A stretch of 64,000 nt of DNA from Flavobacteriales bacterium (GCA_026196775.1 JAPHUD010000005.1:61997-125996); one strand, 5' to 3'. Positions 36,842 to 46,966 are shown, numbered from the stretch's first letter. The notes: generated by a model from the sequence alone, not told the origin. A program made the numbers and translations.

Positions 36842-39469
36842 TTATTTTAAACTCATCAACTGTTCTTCTAGCACTTTAATTTTTGCTTCGGCATCAGCTT
36901 TTTTCTTTTTTTCTGCTGCTACCACCTGCTCTGGAGCTCCATTAACAAACTTTTCGTTGGCTAATTTTTTATCTACAATAGCAAGCAAACCTTTAGCATA
37001 TTCCAACTCTGCTTTAATTTTTTCTAGCTCAGCATCTACATCTACATTTCCTGCTAAAGGTATGAAATATTCATTAGATTTTACTACAAAAGAATAAGCT
37101 CCTTCAATTTTGTTATCAACATATTCTAATTTAGAAAGGTTAGTTAGTTTAGAAATAATGGTATCTAAAGCAGTATTAATTACTTCATTTTTCTTAACCA
37201 TTAGTTCCAACTGGTCTTTATTAGCTATGTATTTAGTTTTCCGGAAATTTCTAATTTCAGTAATTACATTAGTAGCATAATCAAATGCCGACAATAACTC
37301 TTTATCTGTAGTTCCTGCTTCAGGAAAAGCTAACAACATAATGGTTTCTCCATCTTTTCTTTCTTCTAAATTTTGCCACAACTCTTCAGTAACAAAAGGC
37401 ATAAATGGATGCAACATCTTCAATAACTGTTCAAAATAAGTAATGGTAGCTTTTAATGTTGCTGCATCTATAGGTTGTTGATAATCAGGTTTTACGCTCT
37501 CTAAATACCACGAACAGAAGTCATTCCAAATTAATTTATAAGTACTCATCAATGCATCCGACAAACGGTATTTTGAAAAGTTATCATTAATCGCTTCTAG
37601 GGTTTCATTCATTTTTGATTCAAACCATTCAATTGCAATTTTAGCACTTTCGGGTTGTTCTAAGCTAGTGTCAACCTCCCAACCTTTTACCAAACGGAAA
37701 GCATTCCACATTTTGGTAGAAAATTTACTACCTTGCTCACATAGTGCTTCATCAAACAATAAATCGTTTCCTGCTGCAGCACACGATAACATTCCAAAAC
37801 GAACACCATCTGCCCCATATTGATCTATTAATGCCAACGCATCAGGCGAATTTCCTAAGGACTTACTCATCTTTCTACGTTGTTTATCTCTTACCATTCC
37901 AGTAAAATAAACATCTTTAAAAGGTTTTTCATTTTTAAACTCATAGCCTGCAAAAACCATTCGGGCTACCCAAAAGAAAATAATATCCCAACCAGTTACC
38001 AATACATTGGTAGGATAATAATAATCGAAATCCGGTGAGTTTTCTTCAAAACCATCAAACACAGAAATGGGCCACAACCATGATGAAAACCATGTATCTA
38101 ATACATCTTCATCTTGAATTAAATCATTTTCCGTTAAATTATTATTGCCTGATTTTTCTTTAGCCAATTGCAAAGCTTCTTCTTTGGTTTTGGCTACTAC
38201 AAAGTCTTTTTGCTCATTGTAATAAAAAGCCGGAATTTGCTGTCCCCACCACAATTGACGAGAAATAGGCCAATCTCTAATGTTTTCTAACCAATGTTGG
38301 TAAACATTTTTATATTTAGCAGGAAACAGCTGAATATCATCATTCATTACATGTTCCAATGCCGGTTTTACCATTTCATCCATCTTCACAAACCATTGTA
38401 AAGACAGCTTTGGTTCTACTACTGTATCAGGGTTTCTTTCTGAATAACCAACATTATTGGTAATTTGTTCTGTTTTCTCCAACAAACCTTGTTCTTGTAA
38501 CAGTGCTGCCGCTTTTTTACGCACAACGAACCTGTCTTCACCAACAAATATTCCTGCTGCCTCGCTAATAGTACCATCATCGTTAAAGGTATCTATCACT
38601 TCCAAGTCGTGTCTTAATCCAATTTCATAATCGTTAGTATCATGAGCTGGTGTAACCTTTAACATTCCTGTACCAAATTCTCTATCAATATAATCATCGC
38701 AAATAATAGGAACTTCACGGTTTACCATAGGAACAATTACTTTTTTTCCATGTAAATGAAAATACCTATCATCTTTAGGGTGTACACAAATTGCCACATC
38801 ACCCATAATGGTTTCGGGACGAGTTGTTGCAACAGTTACATAACCTTCTTCTCCAACAATTTTATACTTTACATAATATAAGTTAGAATTTACTTCCTTA
38901 CGGATAACTTCTTCATTAGAAAGTGTGGTTTGAGCTTTAGGATCCCAGTTTACTATCTTCCAATCTTTATAAACATAACCTTTATTGTATAGCTCCACAA
39001 AAGATTGAATTACCGCATCAGATAATTTAGGTTCCATAGTAAAACGTGTTCTCTTCCAATCACAGCTTGCTCCTAAACGTTTTAATTGGTCTAAAATAAT
39101 ACCTCCGTATTTTTCTTTCCACTCAAAAGCGTGTTCTAAAAACTTTTCTCTACCAATGTCTCTTTTATTAATTCCTTGCTCTCTTAACAGGTTTACTACC
39201 TTAGTTTCTGTAGCAATAGAAGCATGGTCGGTGCCCGGCACCCAACAAGCATTGTATCCTAACATTCTAGCTCTACGAATTAATACATCCTGAATGGTAT
39301 TGTTAAGCATGTGTCCCATGTGTAAAACTCCGGTTACGTTTGGTGGAGGAATTACAATGGTATAAGGCTCTCTTTCATCTGGAACTGAACTGAAAAAATC
39401 GTTTTTCATCCAGTAGTCGTACCATTTTTTTTCAATATCGATATGGTTGTATTTATTGTTAATGCTCAT
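36842..39469 (-). CDS. valS: Valine--tRNA ligase
   Basis: An 875-residue class Ia aminoacyl-tRNA synthetase. The HIGH-type motif is PPPNVTGVLHMGHML (about 38-52), the editing domain follows with TTRPETIMGD (about 214-223), the KMSKS motif is KMSKSLGNS (about 530), and a C-terminal coiled-coil tRNA arm ends the chain (about 800-875). The frame can be extended to 39523, but the extension overlaps a promoter (TTTG-N19-TAATTTTA, 39494-39524) and the ATG at 39469 gives a normal ValRS start (MSINNKYNHIDIEKKW). First gene of a likely three-gene unit. Confidence 0.96.
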   Translation of the reverse strand: MSINNKYNHIDIEKKWYDYWMKNDFFSSVPDEREPYTIVIPPPNVTGVLHMGHMLNNTIQDVLIRRARMLGYNACWVPGTDHASIATETKVVNLLREQGINKRDIGREKFLEHAFEWKEKYGGIILDQLKRLGASCDWKRTRFTMEPKLSDAVIQSFVELYNKGYVYKDWKIVNWDPKAQTTLSNEEVIRKEVNSNLYYVKYKIVGEEGYVTVATTRPETIMGDVAICVHPKDDRYFHLHGKKVIVPMVNREVPIICDDYIDREFGTGMLKVTPAHDTNDYEIGLRHDLEVIDTFNDDGTISEAAGIFVGEDRFVVRKKAAALLQEQGLLEKTEQITNNVGYSERNPDTVVEPKLSLQWFVKMDEMVKPALEHVMNDDIQLFPAKYKNVYQHWLENIRDWPISRQLWWGQQIPAFYYNEQKDFVVAKTKEEALQLAKEKSGNNNLTENDLIQDEDVLDTWFSSWLWPISVFDGFEENSPDFDYYYPTNVLVTGWDIIFFWVARMVFAGYEFKNEKPFKDVYFTGMVRDKQRRKMSKSLGNSPDALALIDQYGADGVRFGMLSCAAAGNDLLFDEALCEQGSKFSTKMWNAFRLVKGWEVDTSLEQPESAKIAIEWFESKMNETLEAINDNFSKYRLSDALMSTYKLIWNDFCSWYLESVKPDYQQPIDAATLKATITYFEQLLKMLHPFMPFVTEELWQNLEERKDGETIMLLAFPEAGTTDKELLSAFDYATNVITEIRNFRKTKYIANKDQLELMVKKNEVINTALDTIISKLTNLSKLEYVDNKIEGAYSFVVKSNEYFIPLAGNVDVDAELEKIKAELEYAKGLLAIVDKKLANEKFVNGAPEQVVAAEKKKKADAEAKIKVLEEQLMSLK

Positions 39470-39493
39470 TAATAAAAAATTAAAATTGAGCCG

Positions 39494-39524
39494 TAAAATT
39501 ACGTTAAAGATTAACAACAGCAAA
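39494..39524 (-). promoter_or_regulatory. Promoter of valS, decides the start codon
   Basis: On the minus strand TTTG (39521-39524), a 19-bp spacer, then TAATTTTA (39494-39501). The leader would be about 20 nt to the ATG at 39469. Confidence 0.62.
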
Positions 39525-39750
39525 GTGATATATTTGAGAATTGATAAATAAATTTTGATTATTTACATTCAGAATTTTAATAGTTAACAAAAAATTCCCA
39601 CACCTTGTTTATTTGTATCTTATCTATTATTTTGGAACTAACATTTACACCCTATTTAATTTGAAACAAAATCTCCACCACATTTATCTAATAACTATTA
39701 TACATTAGGTAATTATTAAATAATTTAATAGCATATTACAAAATATATTA

Positions 39751-39758
39751 TATTTTTG
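39751..39758 (+). promoter_or_regulatory. -7 element for the first TPR-PP2C gene
   Basis: TATTTTTG, a perfect TAnnTTTG, with a weak TTTA 23 bp upstream. It precedes the TTG start codon at 39776 by about 17 bp. Confidence 0.5.
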
Positions 39759-39775
39759 ACGAAAACCATCATTTT

Positions 39776-41809
39776 TTGTTAAAAGCAACACATAGAGATA
39801 TAAAAAAATTACTATTAATTATATGTTGTATCATAATGGTGTTTTTTGCTAAGGCAAATAAAGTAAACTATACCAATCAGAGGTGCGAACAACTCCATGA
39901 TTCACTATATGATTTATGCGAAGAATACTACTTAATTAATAGTGAAAAAAGTAAATTCTACGCTAATGAATTACTTAAACTTGCTAAAAACTGTAAAGAT
40001 TCTCAAATTTATTTTTCAGCTTATTACCAAATGAGTTGGGCGGCATTAAGCCTTTCTGATTTTCCTGAAGCAGTTAGAAATGCCGAAAAATCGCTGGAAG
40101 TTGCCGAATTCTTAAGTGATAAAAGTAATCTTATTAATGCTAATAATTTATTAGGAAACGTTTATTTAGAAATTCCTGATAAAGATTATGCTCTTAAAGC
40201 ATTTAACAATGGTATTAAAGTAGCTAAAGAAATAAAAGACAATAGTAGTTTAAGCATGCTGTATAATAATGTGGCTATTGCTTTTGAACATTTCAATAAT
40301 TTAGATACTGCTTTACAATATTATTATTTATCTCATAAACTCTTAAGTAAAGATGTTTCTAAAAGAGATTTTGGATTAATTTATTTAAATATTGGTGATT
40401 TGCATTTTCAGCTTGCTAATATAGATTCTGCTAATTATTATACCAATAAGTCTCGTGAATTTTTGGAAATAGATAATGATAAAGATTTACTTTTTATATA
40501 CTACCTCAATACGGCACTTATTTTTTCTAAATCTAATAACCATCAAACTGCTAAACAATATTTAGATAGTTGTTACCTAACAATTACAGAAGGTACTTCT
40601 CCAACCGATATAAAAACTTTTTTCGACTATAAATCACAGGTTTTGTTTACTGCTTCAGAATACAAAAATGCTTACCATTTTTTATTAAAAGCCTATAATT
40701 TACAAGATTCTATTTTATCAGAAGAAGTTTACAACAAACTAAGAGATATTAAAATTACAGCTGTAGCAGAAAAGAAAGAAGCTGAAATTCAACAACATTT
40801 ACAAGAGAATAAAATTTTAGAATTAGAGATTGCTGAAAATAAAGCCTCACGAAAAATATTTTACTTGGTAGCTATTTTAGCATCAATAGTATTTTTATTT
40901 TTTGGTTTTATGTTCTATTATACCCGAAAAAATAATAGAAGATTAAAAAAACGAAACGCTATTATTGAAAGTCAGAGTATAGATATTAAGAAAAAAAATA
41001 ACCAGTTAGAACTTAAAAATAAAGAAGTTACCGATTCTATAACTTATGCTAAAAGAATACAAGAGGCAATATTACCGTCTCGTTATTCGCTAACAGAAAA
41101 ATTAAAAAATGGCTTTGTATTATATCAACCTAAGGATATAGTAAGTGGTGATTTTTATTGGTTAGAAAGCCCTTTAACTAATAATAAAGAAGAAAAAGAT
41201 ATTGTTTATTTTGCAGCTTGCGATTGTACAGGACATGGTGTTCCTGGAGCAATGGTGAGCGTTATTTGTGCCAACTCTTTATCAAAAGCATTATTAGAAG
41301 ATAATATTTCTGAGCCAGGTAAGTTACTTGATAGAACCCGAGAATTAGTTTTACAAAGATTCGAAAAAAGTGGTGAAGATGTAAAAGATGGAATGGACAT
41401 TGCCATTTGTAGTCTCCTACTCTCCGAAAGTTATGCTACACTGCAATATGCAGGAGCAAATAGTCCCCTTTATATAGTTACAAAAAACACAGAGAGTATA
41501 GCTGAACTTATAGAAATTAAGCCCAACAAACAACCTATAGGAAAAATAGACAACCCTATGCCGTTCACCACTCATACACTATCGCTTAAAAAAGGAGATA
41601 TCATCTATGTTTTTACGGATGGATATGCTGACCAATTTGGTGGCCCAAAAGGTAAAAAGATGATGTATAAACCTTTCAGAAACTTACTCCTTAGTATTTA
41701 TGACAAACCTATGGATGAACAAAAGGAGATATTAGAACAACATTTCTATGATTGGAAAGGCAGTCTAGAACAAGTTGATGATGTTTGCATAATTGGAGTT
41801 CGCATATAA
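39776..41809 (+). CDS. TPR - transmembrane - PP2C (SpoIIE-type) phosphatase, copy 1
   Basis: A 677-residue sensor-type phosphatase. A hydrophobic segment at about 12-26 is a signal peptide or anchor. A TPR region fills about 40-330, a coiled coil about 330-358, a TM helix about 362-384, another short coiled coil, then a SpoIIE-type PP2C domain at about 425-677. Metal-binding Asp residues are visible in SGDFYWLE, CDCTGHGVPGAM and FTDGYADQFGG. No in-frame ATG lies before the signal sequence, so the TTG at 39776 is the likely start. Such enzymes dephosphorylate Ser/Thr on anti-sigma antagonists, but no partner-switching genes are nearby. A paralogue follows directly. Confidence 0.88.
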   Translation: MLKATHRDIKKLLLIICCIIMVFFAKANKVNYTNQRCEQLHDSLYDLCEEYYLINSEKSKFYANELLKLAKNCKDSQIYFSAYYQMSWAALSLSDFPEAVRNAEKSLEVAEFLSDKSNLINANNLLGNVYLEIPDKDYALKAFNNGIKVAKEIKDNSSLSMLYNNVAIAFEHFNNLDTALQYYYLSHKLLSKDVSKRDFGLIYLNIGDLHFQLANIDSANYYTNKSREFLEIDNDKDLLFIYYLNTALIFSKSNNHQTAKQYLDSCYLTITEGTSPTDIKTFFDYKSQVLFTASEYKNAYHFLLKAYNLQDSILSEEVYNKLRDIKITAVAEKKEAEIQQHLQENKILELEIAENKASRKIFYLVAILASIVFLFFGFMFYYTRKNNRRLKKRNAIIESQSIDIKKKNNQLELKNKEVTDSITYAKRIQEAILPSRYSLTEKLKNGFVLYQPKDIVSGDFYWLESPLTNNKEEKDIVYFAACDCTGHGVPGAMVSVICANSLSKALLEDNISEPGKLLDRTRELVLQRFEKSGEDVKDGMDIAICSLLLSESYATLQYAGANSPLYIVTKNTESIAELIEIKPNKQPIGKIDNPMPFTTHTLSLKKGDIIYVFTDGYADQFGGPKGKKMMYKPFRNLLLSIYDKPMDEQKEILEQHFYDWKGSLEQVDDVCIIGVRI

Positions 41810-41843
41810 CAAATGAATAAAGTACAATGGACTAATTTCTATA

Positions 41844-41874
41844 TTTGGAAATGAACATTTAATCTATATATTTG
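41844..41874 (+). promoter_or_regulatory. Promoter of the second TPR-PP2C gene
   Basis: TTTG at 41844-41847, a 19-bp spacer, TATATTTG at 41867-41874: a perfect Bacteroidota promoter. The expected transcript start falls at or next to the ATG at 41881, so the message may be leaderless. Confidence 0.7.
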
Positions 41875-41880
41875 TATTTT

Positions 41881-44265
41881 ATGAGCTATTTCAGATATAT
41901 TATAACCTTTCTATTGTTCTTAATAGCTAATTCAAGCATCGTATCTGCATCAAATAACAAAATTGACTCTTTAAAAAACACTAATAAATTATTAGCAGCT
42001 CAATTTCAAGGAGAAATTTCTGATACAACATTAATTAATTCATTAATAGCTACTGGCAATTATTATTTAGAAGAACAACCCGATTCTGCTATTGAATATT
42101 ATAAGCAATCAATTAATTTAATAGAAATTATTAGGTTGAAAAATATGGGAAAGAAAGATGAAAATATTGATATAACAATAGATTATAAATTAAGCCAAAT
42201 TCATCTTCAATACGGTTTAACTCAATATTACTCTGGAAAATTTATTAAAGCAAAAACTCAATATCAAAAAACAATAAGCTTACTACAAAAACATATTGAT
42301 AATAAAATTAATAATAATCTAAAAAATAATTTTCTAGCATTAAAAGCTAAATCCTATGCTCAAATTGGAAATTGTAATTGGAGTTTAAGCGAATATAATA
42401 GTGCATTTAAAAACTATTCAAAAGCCTTAGACATCAATATTAAAATTGACAACCAACAACAACAAGCCGCAATCTTAGGTAATATGGGAGTTATTATGGA
42501 TACTCAAGGTAGATATGCCGAAGCACTAACTTACTATTTTAGATCATTAAAAATTGAAGAAGAAATTAATAATGAAAAAGGGCAGGCAGTTACTTTAGGA
42601 AATATTGGAATAATTTATTACAACCAAAAAGAATATCAAAAAGCTTTAGATTATTACAAAAAATCATTAGAACTTAAAGAAAAAATAAAAGAAACAAGTA
42701 GTATCTCTACCATACTTGGCAATATTGGTATTGTGTATCATGATCAAAATAACTTTGACAAAGCATTAGAATATTATCAAAAAGGATTAGCAGTTGATAA
42801 AAAATATAATAATAAATACGGAATATCAAGACACCTCGGAAATATAGGATTGGCTTATGAAGATAAAAAAGATTTAAAAAAAGCATTAGATCATTATTTT
42901 GAAGCATTAAAAATAGATGAAGAGTTAAATAACAAAATCGGAATTGGCTATCAAAAAAGTTATATAGGCAATCTTTATATGTTATTAGATAACTATAAAA
43001 AATCAGAAAAATATCTCAAAGAATCATACCAAATCTCTAAGGAAATAGGCTCTTTAGAAGTGTTGAAATCTTCTACAGGTAAGCTTAGCGAACTTTATGA
43101 AAAAAACAATAAGAAAGAATTGGCTTTCGATTTTTATAAACTGTTTATTCAATATAGAGATAGTTTGTTAAATGAGGAAAATACTAAAGCTTCTATAGAA
43201 AAAGAAATGCAATATCTATATGAAAAAAAATCTGTTGCTGATAGCCTTGCTTATGAAAAAGAAAAAGCTCTTTCAAAAGCAGAAATAGCTAAACAAAAAG
43301 CAGAACTTAAAATGAAAAAAAATCAACAGTATGCTTTGTTTGGAGGACTTTTTCTCATTATTCTTTTTAGTGGTTTTATGTATAATAGGTTTAGAGTAAC
43401 TAATAAACAAAAACAAATAATAGAATCACAAAAAATTGTTGTAGAACAAAAAAACACAGAAATTGTAGATAGTATTAAATATGCCAAAAGAATTCAAAAT
43501 GCAATTTTGCCTGCTGATGAATTGCTAAAACAACAACTTAAAGATTCTTTTATTTTATACCATCCAAAAGATATTGTAAGTGGAGATTTTTATTGGTTAG
43601 AAAAACACGAAGACCAAATTTTATTTGCGGCAGCAGATTGTACTGGACACGGAGTTCCTGGCGCAATGGTAAGTGTGGTTTGTGCAAATTCACTTTCAAA
43701 AGCATTATTAGAAGATAAAGAATTTAGTCCTGCTAAAATTCTAAACAAAACAAAACAATTAGTTGTTGATCATTTTGAAAAAAGCGGGGAAGATGTAAAA
43801 GATGGAATGGATATAGCATTGTGTAGTTTAAAATTTCAAGCTCAAAATTCAAAACTAAAAGAAGTGTCAAACCTTAAACCTGAAACTGCAGCAATATTAC
43901 AATATGCAGGAGCAAACAATCCTTTATATATTATTTCTAAAAATACGGAAGGAATAGCAAAACTCAATGAAATTAAACCTAATAAACAACCTATAGGAAA
44001 ATATTTTAGACAGGAATTGTTTACCAATCATGAAATTGAATTACAAAAAGGCGATACTATTTATGTATTTACCGATGGTTATGCCGATCAATTTGGAGGC
44101 CCTAAAGGTAAAAAGATGATGTATAAACCTTTTAAAGAATTACTGTTAAGTATTTATGACAAACCAATGGAGGAGCAAAAAGAAATTTTAAATCAATATT
44201 TTCAAAACTGGAAGGGCAGTTTAGAACAAGTGGATGATGTTTGTGTAATTGGAGTTCGTATATAG
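41881..44265 (+). CDS. TPR - transmembrane - PP2C (SpoIIE-type) phosphatase, copy 2
   Basis: A 794-residue paralogue of the preceding gene. A signal peptide or anchor (MSYFRYIITFLLFLIANSS) precedes at least six regular TPR units between about 155 and 385 (repeated forms of AEALTYYFRSLKIEEE and KALDYYKKSLELKEK). A coiled coil, a TM helix at about 487-503 and the PP2C domain at about 535-794 follow. Its last 60 residues nearly match copy 1 (QFGGPKGKKMMYKPF, GSLEQVDDVC, IGVRI). The frame could start at a TTG at 41872, but that codon lies inside the -7 element, so the ATG at 41881 is used. Periplasmic TPRs probably sense a ligand and pass the signal inside; inferred. Confidence 0.9.
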   Translation: MSYFRYIITFLLFLIANSSIVSASNNKIDSLKNTNKLLAAQFQGEISDTTLINSLIATGNYYLEEQPDSAIEYYKQSINLIEIIRLKNMGKKDENIDITIDYKLSQIHLQYGLTQYYSGKFIKAKTQYQKTISLLQKHIDNKINNNLKNNFLALKAKSYAQIGNCNWSLSEYNSAFKNYSKALDINIKIDNQQQQAAILGNMGVIMDTQGRYAEALTYYFRSLKIEEEINNEKGQAVTLGNIGIIYYNQKEYQKALDYYKKSLELKEKIKETSSISTILGNIGIVYHDQNNFDKALEYYQKGLAVDKKYNNKYGISRHLGNIGLAYEDKKDLKKALDHYFEALKIDEELNNKIGIGYQKSYIGNLYMLLDNYKKSEKYLKESYQISKEIGSLEVLKSSTGKLSELYEKNNKKELAFDFYKLFIQYRDSLLNEENTKASIEKEMQYLYEKKSVADSLAYEKEKALSKAEIAKQKAELKMKKNQQYALFGGLFLIILFSGFMYNRFRVTNKQKQIIESQKIVVEQKNTEIVDSIKYAKRIQNAILPADELLKQQLKDSFILYHPKDIVSGDFYWLEKHEDQILFAAADCTGHGVPGAMVSVVCANSLSKALLEDKEFSPAKILNKTKQLVVDHFEKSGEDVKDGMDIALCSLKFQAQNSKLKEVSNLKPETAAILQYAGANNPLYIISKNTEGIAKLNEIKPNKQPIGKYFRQELFTNHEIELQKGDTIYVFTDGYADQFGGPKGKKMMYKPFKELLLSIYDKPMEEQKEILNQYFQNWKGSLEQVDDVCVIGVRI

Positions 44266-44378
44266 AGTAAAGCTTACTCCCTAGCTTAAAAAAGGATATT
44301 GTCGATGTAAGGGTTTAACAAAAATGAAAAAGTACGAACCGCTATCACCCAATAAACCGCTAAACTAAAAATGTTGTT

Positions 44379-44386
44379 TACATTTG
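44379..44386 (+). promoter_or_regulatory. -7 element for cinA
   Basis: TACATTTG, a perfect TAnnTTTG, about 23 bp before the ATG at 44410. No clear -33 box. Confidence 0.5.
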
Positions 44387-44409
44387 TTGTCTCTTAAAAT
44401 ATAGACTTC

Positions 44410-45648
44410 ATGAAACTAGATATTCTTTCTATTGGCGATGAATTATTAATTGGTCAAACTCTTAACACCAATGCTCATTGGCTTTCTAAAGAACTAAATC
44501 TAATTGGTTTTCAGATAAGACAACATACAACTGTAAGTGACGAGGAAATAGCTATTATTTCAGCACTTAATGAAGCTTTAGGTAACAGTGATGTGGTAAT
44601 TATTACTGGTGGTTTAGGTCCTACAAAAGATGATTTAACCTTAAACATTCTTACCAAATATTTTGGTGGTAAACTCATTATGAACGAAGATGTTTATCAA
44701 GACATTGAAAAAATGGTAACTGGCAGAGGTTATGAAATGAATGAGTTAAACAGGCAACAAGCTCTTGTTCCTGACAATGCTAAGGTACTTCGGAATAAAA
44801 ACGGTACTGCTCCCGGAACTTGGTTTGAAAAAGATGGTAAAATAGTAGTTTCTATGCCGGGGGTTCCTTACGAAATGAAAGCCATGACAAGTAATACTGT
44901 AATTCCTTGGTTGAAAGAAAAAATTGAGCTACCTGTTATAGTCCATAAAATGATTTATACACAAGGAATTCCAGAATCTCAGTTAGCAGAAAAATTGGAA
45001 GATTGGGAAAACAACTTACCTAATACTATAAAATTAGCCTATCTCCCTTCTCCCGGAAGGGTAAAACTTCGGTTAAGTTCAATAGGAAATAACCGTCAAG
45101 AAATAGAAGCTACTATTAATAAAGAAATAGAAAAAGTTAAAACCATTATTGGAAAAAATATTTTTTCCTTAACAGAAGATGAATTGCAAGTAGTAATTGG
45201 AGATTTATTGCGTAAAGAAAATGCTACACTCTCTACTGCAGAGAGTTGTACTGGTGGCTATATAGCTCATTTAATTACTCAAGTTTCAGGTGCTTCCGAT
45301 TATTTTAAAGGTGCTGTTGTTTCTTATGCCAACGAAACCAAAATAGAAAGTTTGGGAGTAAACGCTGATGATATTAATCAATATGGAGCTGTTAGTAAGC
45401 AAATAGTGGAGCAAATGGCTATTGGTGTGAGAACAAAGTTAAATACCAACTATAGTATAGCTACGTCAGGAGTTGCTGGACCTTCAGGAGGAACAGATGA
45501 AAAACCTGTTGGTACTGTTTGGATAGCAGTAGCTTCAGAAGATGGTGTAGTTAGCAAAACGTTTCAATTTGGAAAAGATAGAGCTATAAACATAGAAAGA
45601 AGTGCTATTGCTGCTTTAGGAATGTTGAGAAGTCTAATTATTCAATAA
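44410..45648 (+). CDS. cinA: CinA-family nicotinamide mononucleotide deamidase-related protein
   Basis: A 412-residue protein joining an N-terminal MoCF-like domain (COG1058, ADP-ribose pyrophosphatase type; SIGDELLIGQTLNTN at 6-20, ITGGLGPTKDD at about 65-75) to a C-terminal CinA/PncC domain (about 255-412; STAESCTGGYIAHLI, ATSGVAGPSGGT). The known role is NMN deamidation and NAD salvage or repair; the competence name is historical. Length is normal for the two-domain form. It stands alone with its own promoter element. Confidence 0.94.
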   Translation: MKLDILSIGDELLIGQTLNTNAHWLSKELNLIGFQIRQHTTVSDEEIAIISALNEALGNSDVVIITGGLGPTKDDLTLNILTKYFGGKLIMNEDVYQDIEKMVTGRGYEMNELNRQQALVPDNAKVLRNKNGTAPGTWFEKDGKIVVSMPGVPYEMKAMTSNTVIPWLKEKIELPVIVHKMIYTQGIPESQLAEKLEDWENNLPNTIKLAYLPSPGRVKLRLSSIGNNRQEIEATINKEIEKVKTIIGKNIFSLTEDELQVVIGDLLRKENATLSTAESCTGGYIAHLITQVSGASDYFKGAVVSYANETKIESLGVNADDINQYGAVSKQIVEQMAIGVRTKLNTNYSIATSGVAGPSGGTDEKPVGTVWIAVASEDGVVSKTFQFGKDRAINIERSAIAALGMLRSLIIQ

Positions 45649-45695
45649 AAATAAATTTGTTAATAAAATGCACTTTAAAAACCGATAAAAAAAAT

Positions 45696-45703
45696 TACTT
45701 TTG
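45696..45703 (+). promoter_or_regulatory. -7 element for sucC
   Basis: TACTTTTG, a perfect TAnnTTTG, with TTTA 18 bp upstream (45674-45677). The start codon is at 45734. Confidence 0.52.
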
Positions 45704-45733
45704 AGACTCAAAATTTGAAAAACATAATATATC

Positions 45734-46945
45734 ATGAACATACACGAATATCAAGGAAAGTCATTACTAAAAAAATATGGTGTAGCCATTCAAGAAGGTG
45801 TTGTTGCTGACACCCCAGAACAAGCTGTAGAAGCTGCAAAAGAAGTTAATCGTTTAACAGGCTCTGAGTGGTTTGTTGTTAAAGCACAAATTCATGCTGG
45901 TGGTAGAGGAAAAGGTGTGGTAACCGAAACAGGTTCTCATGGAGTTGTTTTGGCTAAAGGTTTAGATAAAGTGCACGATATTGCCAAAGGTATTTTAGGC
46001 GGACATCTAGTTACAAAACAAACTAAAGCTGAAGGCAAATTAGTAAACAAAGTATTAATTGCTCAAGATGTTTATTATCCTGGAGAAGCTCAGCCAGAAG
46101 AGTTTTATATGTCTGTTTTAATGAACAGAGAAACAGGAAGAAACATCATCATGTACTCTCCTGAAGGTGGAATGGATATTGAAGCTGTTGCTGAAAAAAC
46201 TCCTGAACTTATTTTTAAAGAAGAAATAGACCCTAAAATTGGTTTACAAGGGTTTCAGGCAAGAAGAATTGCTTTTAACTTAGATCTATCAGGAGAAGCT
46301 TTTAAACAAATGGTGAAATTTGTTTTCGCTCTTTATGCTGCATACGAAGGTACTGATGCTGCTATGTTTGAAATTAACCCTGTATTAAAAACTTCTGACA
46401 ATAAAATTATTGCTGTTGACTCTAAAGTAAGTATTGACGAAAGTGCTTTGTTCAGACATAAAGACATTGCAGAAATGAGAGATATCTCTGAAGAAGATCC
46501 TGTTGAAGTAGAAGCGAAAAAAGCAGGATTGAACTATGTAAACCTAGACGGAAATGTTGGTTGCATGGTAAATGGAGCAGGATTAGCAATGGCAACTATG
46601 GATATTATTAAACTTTCTGGTGGTGAACCTGCTAATTTCTTAGATGTTGGTGGTACTGCTGATGCCGAAAGAGTTGAAAAAGCTTTCAGAATGATTTTAA
46701 AAGATGATAAAGTAGAAGCTATATTAGTGAACATTTTTGGTGGTATTGTAAGGTGCGATAGAGTTGCTCAAGGTGTGGTTGATGCATACAAAAACATTGG
46801 CGACATTAATGTTCCAATTATTGTACGTTTACAAGGTACCAATGCCGAAGAAGCTAAAAAGCTAATTGATGATTCTGGCTTGAAAGTACATTCTGCAGTT
46901 TTATTAAAAGAAGCTGCTGATAAGGTAAAAGAAGTGCTAGCTTAA
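45734..46945 (+). CDS. sucC: Succinate--CoA ligase, beta subunit
   Basis: A 403-residue ATP-grasp subunit of succinyl-CoA synthetase in the TCA cycle. It opens MNIHEYQGKSLLKKYGV, has the KAQIHAGGRGKG nucleotide-binding loop (about 46-57), FEINPVLK near 210, and the GCMVNGAGLAMATMD and NIFGGIVRCD segments of the CoA/subunit interface near 267 and 330. The alpha subunit gene sucD is not adjacent; separated sucC and sucD are common in Flavobacteriia. A strong terminator follows. Confidence 0.96.
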   Translation: MNIHEYQGKSLLKKYGVAIQEGVVADTPEQAVEAAKEVNRLTGSEWFVVKAQIHAGGRGKGVVTETGSHGVVLAKGLDKVHDIAKGILGGHLVTKQTKAEGKLVNKVLIAQDVYYPGEAQPEEFYMSVLMNRETGRNIIMYSPEGGMDIEAVAEKTPELIFKEEIDPKIGLQGFQARRIAFNLDLSGEAFKQMVKFVFALYAAYEGTDAAMFEINPVLKTSDNKIIAVDSKVSIDESALFRHKDIAEMRDISEEDPVEVEAKKAGLNYVNLDGNVGCMVNGAGLAMATMDIIKLSGGEPANFLDVGGTADAERVEKAFRMILKDDKVEAILVNIFGGIVRCDRVAQGVVDAYKNIGDINVPIIVRLQGTNAEEAKKLIDDSGLKVHSAVLLKEAADKVKEVLA

Positions 46946-46966
46946 AAAATAAATAATTCATAAAAC

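Larger units (their letters stand above)
39470..39775. other. Intergenic region between divergent valS and the first TPR-PP2C gene
   Basis: These 306 bp hold the valS promoter at one end (39494-39524) and the -7 element of the TPR-PP2C gene at the other (39751-39758). The middle is very AT-rich with a near-palindrome AATTATTAAATAATT near 39710-39725. I see no ORF, RNA gene or terminator in it. Confidence 0.7.

Noticed and set aside
40000..44265. The two PP2C genes as one gene broken by a stop
   Set aside because: Each has its own signal segment, TPR region, TM helix and complete phosphatase domain; they are paralogues.
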